In this document: one piece after another, positions 16,807 through 21,062 of the stretch | Layout of the letters: the number at the start of each line of letters is the position of its first letter | Position numbering within the stretch: position 1 is the first letter of the stretch | Origin: Sanguinoderma infundibulare | Lineage: Eukaryota; Basidiomycota; Agaricomycetes; Polyporales; Polyporaceae | Assembly (NCBI GenBank): GCA_032821775.1 | Contig: JAVLRN010000060.1 | Coordinates: forward strand, 1-21,062 | Length of the DNA stretch: 21,062 nucleotides | Reading direction: 5' to 3' | The notes under the pieces: model-generated | What the model was told of the DNA's origin: nothing | Seen by the model: only the letters and a program-made list of their open reading frames with translations | Databases searched by the model: none | Position numbers and translations under genes: made by a program

Positions 16807-18209
16807 TAATGTTTTAGAAAGAGGTCCCTATATAGAGGATTTCTCATCGATTGTTATGATATATGCATTATTAACCGAAGTTGAAGGGGTTTTAGCTAGA
16901 TCTAGTATAAGATAAATAATTATTCCCCCTTATTTTTTTTTTTTTTTAAGGTAGCATAGAAAAGCTAATTTAGATCAGCGATATAATTTAAAAACAAAAA
17001 AATTCTTTTTAAATTTTAATAAAACAATACATTCCAATTAACAAAACGAGATCTCAAATAGAATATGGATAATTTAACTAAAAAGAGAAAAATAGAGCTA
17101 GTTCAAATTATCGTACTGAAAATTAAAATAGTTTTGAGTTAGTATAAGAATATTATATATATCTGTTACATTCATTATTCTTAATTTAATTATTTTTTTT
17201 CTTAAAATTAAGTAAATCTATAGGATAGAATTTAAGTAATCCAGATAAATTTGCTTTCTTTCATAGTAGTACCTTATAACTATCCAATTAACTAAAAAAC
17301 ATTAGATATTCTTGTAAGCAGAGGAAATATTAATTTTTTTAGTTAATAACTATCTTAAATTTTAAGTTAATTTAGATAATGGGATATGTAAGGTAAATTT
17401 TAACCATTTTTTATAACATTTAAGTAACATAAATTTTGTTAATTACCTTTATACCAAAACAAATGGGAGTATTATGTTTAGGAATAGATCTTTCTTCCTT
17501 AATTGAATCAATTAAATATTACTTTTTTTTTTAAGTGAAACATAATCGATTGTAGGATCTGTATTAAAATTAGAATTAGATCTGATACTGGATATTAATT
17601 AATTATTAGTTCCATTAACTAAATCTTTAATATCTATAATAGGTTCACGATCATATTTAGCTTTAGTAGAAGTTTTAGATTTGGATTAATTTAATGATTC
17701 TAGATATTTAACCAAAAATAAGTTTAAATCAACATTATATCCTGATTAATGATATGAATTAATTTAGTTTAGGTTTACTAAAAATTATACTGATTTTTTT
17801 TTTTTTCCAATTTTTTAAATTACTAGATTTATTCTTTTTTTTCATTAGCAGATTTTTGTATATTGTTATTCATTTGTACATTACTATTTTAAGTTAAGTA
17901 GATTAAGGGTGTATTATCCTTAATAAGTTAAATTGTGGCATATCGGATATTTTTCATATAATGGAACCAGGTATCCCAATTAAAAATTTTAAGATATAAA
18001 TGTTATTTACTTTAACTCATCTATAGAGTCGCCTTCATATTTATAATGCTTATATAAGTAAAATATTATTAAACTAATTAATATTTTATAAGTTAATAAG
18101 ATACTTATTATTTTTTCATTATTTATACTTTATAGATAATTTTTTTAATTATACCCTATTATTTTTAATTAATAAAAGAAGAGTTATATTTTAATTATTT
18201 AAAATTTAA
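16807..18209. other. Gene-free region with a decayed minus-strand reading frame
   Basis: There is no intact gene or tRNA in 1.4 kb. On the minus strand, from about 17981 down to 17165, protein-like stretches occur in three successive frames, for example KAKYDREPIIDIKDLVNG (17661-17608), DSIKEERSIPKHNTPICFG (about 17509-17453) and WKKANLSGLLKFYPIDLLNF (about 17273-17214). The changes fall at long A runs, and most in-frame stops are TAA. It may be a decayed plasmid ORF or ribosomal-protein-like gene; I could not name it. Long T runs (10 or more bases) are frequent. Confidence 0.4.
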
Positions 18210-18284
18210 ACGGTAGATGACAAATTGGTTCGTCGCTCCTTTTGGGGAGGAGATGTATAGCGTGTTCGAATCGCGCCTACCGTA
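18210..18284 (+). tRNA. trnP: tRNA-Pro (TGG)
   Basis: Acceptor ACGGTAG pairs with CTACCGT. The anticodon arm CTCCT-TTTGGGG-AGGAG is perfect, with anticodon TGG followed by G37. The T arm is GCGTG-TTCGAAT-CGCGC. It is the first of five tRNA genes before cox1. Confidence 0.95.
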
Positions 18285-18301
18285 TATATCTATTTATAGA
18301 T

Positions 18302-18377
18302 AGGTGTCATGGCAGAGTGGTAATTGCGGAGTACTGTTAATACTTTTTTTCAGAGGTTCAATTCCTCTTGACGCCTT
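18302..18377 (+). tRNA. trnN: tRNA-Asn (GTT)
   Basis: Acceptor AGGTGTC pairs with GACGCCT (one T-G). The anticodon loop CTGTTAA is closed by AGTA/TACT, giving anticodon GTT. The T arm is GAGG-TTCAATT-CCTC. A T7 run lies between the anticodon stem and the T arm, which makes the variable loop unusual. Confidence 0.9.
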
Positions 18378-18467
18378 ATAATAATATATTTTATTTTTAC
18401 AAATTTAACATTTTATTTTATTTAATTTTTTTTTTTTAATTAATAAAAGAGAGTGTATTTAATACTA

Positions 18468-18551
18468 ACGAACATGTTGAAATTGGTAAACAATCTCCTT
18501 TTAAGCAGGAGTGGAAGTAATTCCTTAAGAGTTCGAGTCTCTTTGTTCGTA
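18468..18551 (+). tRNA. trnL: tRNA-Leu (TAA)
   Basis: Acceptor ACGAACA pairs with TGTTCGT. The anticodon arm CTCCT-TTTAAGC-AGGAG gives anticodon TAA. The long variable arm (TGGAAGTAATTCC) marks a class II leucine tRNA. The T loop is TTCGAGT. It reads UUA/UUG, the main leucine codons here. Confidence 0.93.
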
Positions 18552-18577
18552 TTGTTTCAAAGATAGTGTATCCTTCA

Positions 18578-18649
18578 AGCGATATAGTGTAACGGTTAGC
18601 ACGACAGTCTCATGATCTGTTAGATTCGGTTCGACTCCATTATTCGCTA
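18578..18649 (+). tRNA. trnM: tRNA-Met (CAT), poorly paired T stem
   Basis: The anticodon loop is CTCATGA between ACAG and CTGT, giving anticodon CAT. The D arm has AGTGTAACGGTTAGCAC. The acceptor pairs at AGCGA/TCGCT only, with mismatches next to it. The T loop TTCGACT is flanked by TTCGG and CCATT, which pair at only two positions. It could be elongator or initiator Met, an Ile-lysidine tRNA, or a gene damaged by sequence errors. Confidence 0.75.
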
Positions 18650-18656
18650 TTATCCC

Positions 18657-18727
18657 GGTCTTTAAGTATAAAGGTTGTACAGCTTCCCTTCAAGAAGTTA
18701 GAACCAGTTCGATTCTGGTAAAGATCA
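18657..18727 (+). tRNA. trnE: tRNA-Glu (TTC), C at position 33
   Basis: Acceptor GGTCTTT pairs with AAAGATC (one G-T). The T arm ACCAG-TTCGATT-CTGGT is perfect. The anticodon arm is GCTTC-CCTTCAA-GAAGT, giving anticodon TTC, but the base before the anticodon is C instead of the nearly universal U33. It lies eight bases after trnM. Confidence 0.85.
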
Positions 18728-18981
18728 TATTGTTAAAAAAATAAAACAATAAATTATTATATGGACAGTTTCTAAAATATAAGAAATACATATAATATAA
18801 GCAGTATTTTTTATATAAAAAAAATTAATACTAGTTTAACTAAAATCAGCTACATAAATAAATTTAAATTTATATTTAATAGCTAAGGTTTTGGTCCAAA
18901 GAGCTAATAGGAATTAAAATATTCCATTGGCACCCTAAGAGCTAAACAGCCTAGAAGATGGTTAAAATGTAAAAATACTAA

Positions 18982-21062
<2,081 letters not shown>

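Noticed and set aside
17310..17330. Possible RNase P RNA (rnpB) box at gcagaggaaat
   Set aside because: Only a partial likeness to the 5' conserved region; no matching 3' conserved region or P4 pairing found.
17165..17981. Reassignment of UAA to Gln as a genome-wide code
   Set aside because: TAA terminates atp9, nad1, cob and the intact intron ORFs at their expected ends, so UAA is a stop in this genome.

Overview
This window is AT-rich fungal mitochondrial DNA. It carries atp9 and the intron-split core genes nad1, cob and the 5' part of cox1, together with ten tRNA genes, six group I introns with homing-endonuclease ORFs, and integrated plasmid-like sequence. The genetic code is NCBI table 4: UGA must be read as Trp at 19744-19746 for the cox1 intron ORF, and at 3321-3319 (minus strand) for a 385-residue membrane protein. 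nad1 rules out the Saccharomyces lineage. The species cannot be named from sequence alone.

Layout. Positions 1-4302 hold a minus-strand block: a frameshifted N-terminal part of a plasmid-type family B DNA polymerase (1-781), a broken membrane-protein module here called copy A (1110-2902), and a large membrane protein (3145-4302). Then on the plus strand come trnG(TCC), trnW(CCA), trnD(GTC), atp9, trnC(GCA), trnR(TCT), nad1 (three exons, two introns), trnI(GAT) and cob (four exons, three introns). A second, diverged copy of the membrane module (copy B) starts just behind cob, at about 15126-16806. Next is about 1.4 kb without an intact gene, which contains a decayed minus-strand reading frame. 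trnP(TGG), trnN(GTT), trnL(TAA), trnM(CAT), trnE(TTC) and cox1 follow. The window ends inside cox1 intron 2.

Function. atp9, nad1, cob and cox1 encode subunits of ATP synthase and of respiratory complexes I, III and IV. The introns are self-splicing group I ribozymes with recognisable Q, R and S core elements. Their ORFs are LAGLIDADG or GIY-YIG endonucleases. The left block and copy B look like remnants of linear mitochondrial plasmids. The most unusual content is the pair of homologous membrane-protein modules, A and B, at two places in the genome: they share an N-terminal membrane region, break frame at the same junction, and have different C-terminal parts.

Caution: many accessory ORFs are split by one-base shifts, often in A or T runs, and the essential cob gene also has one near 14944. 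Either the sequence has indel errors or several real frameshifts have accumulated. This affects every pseudogene call below.
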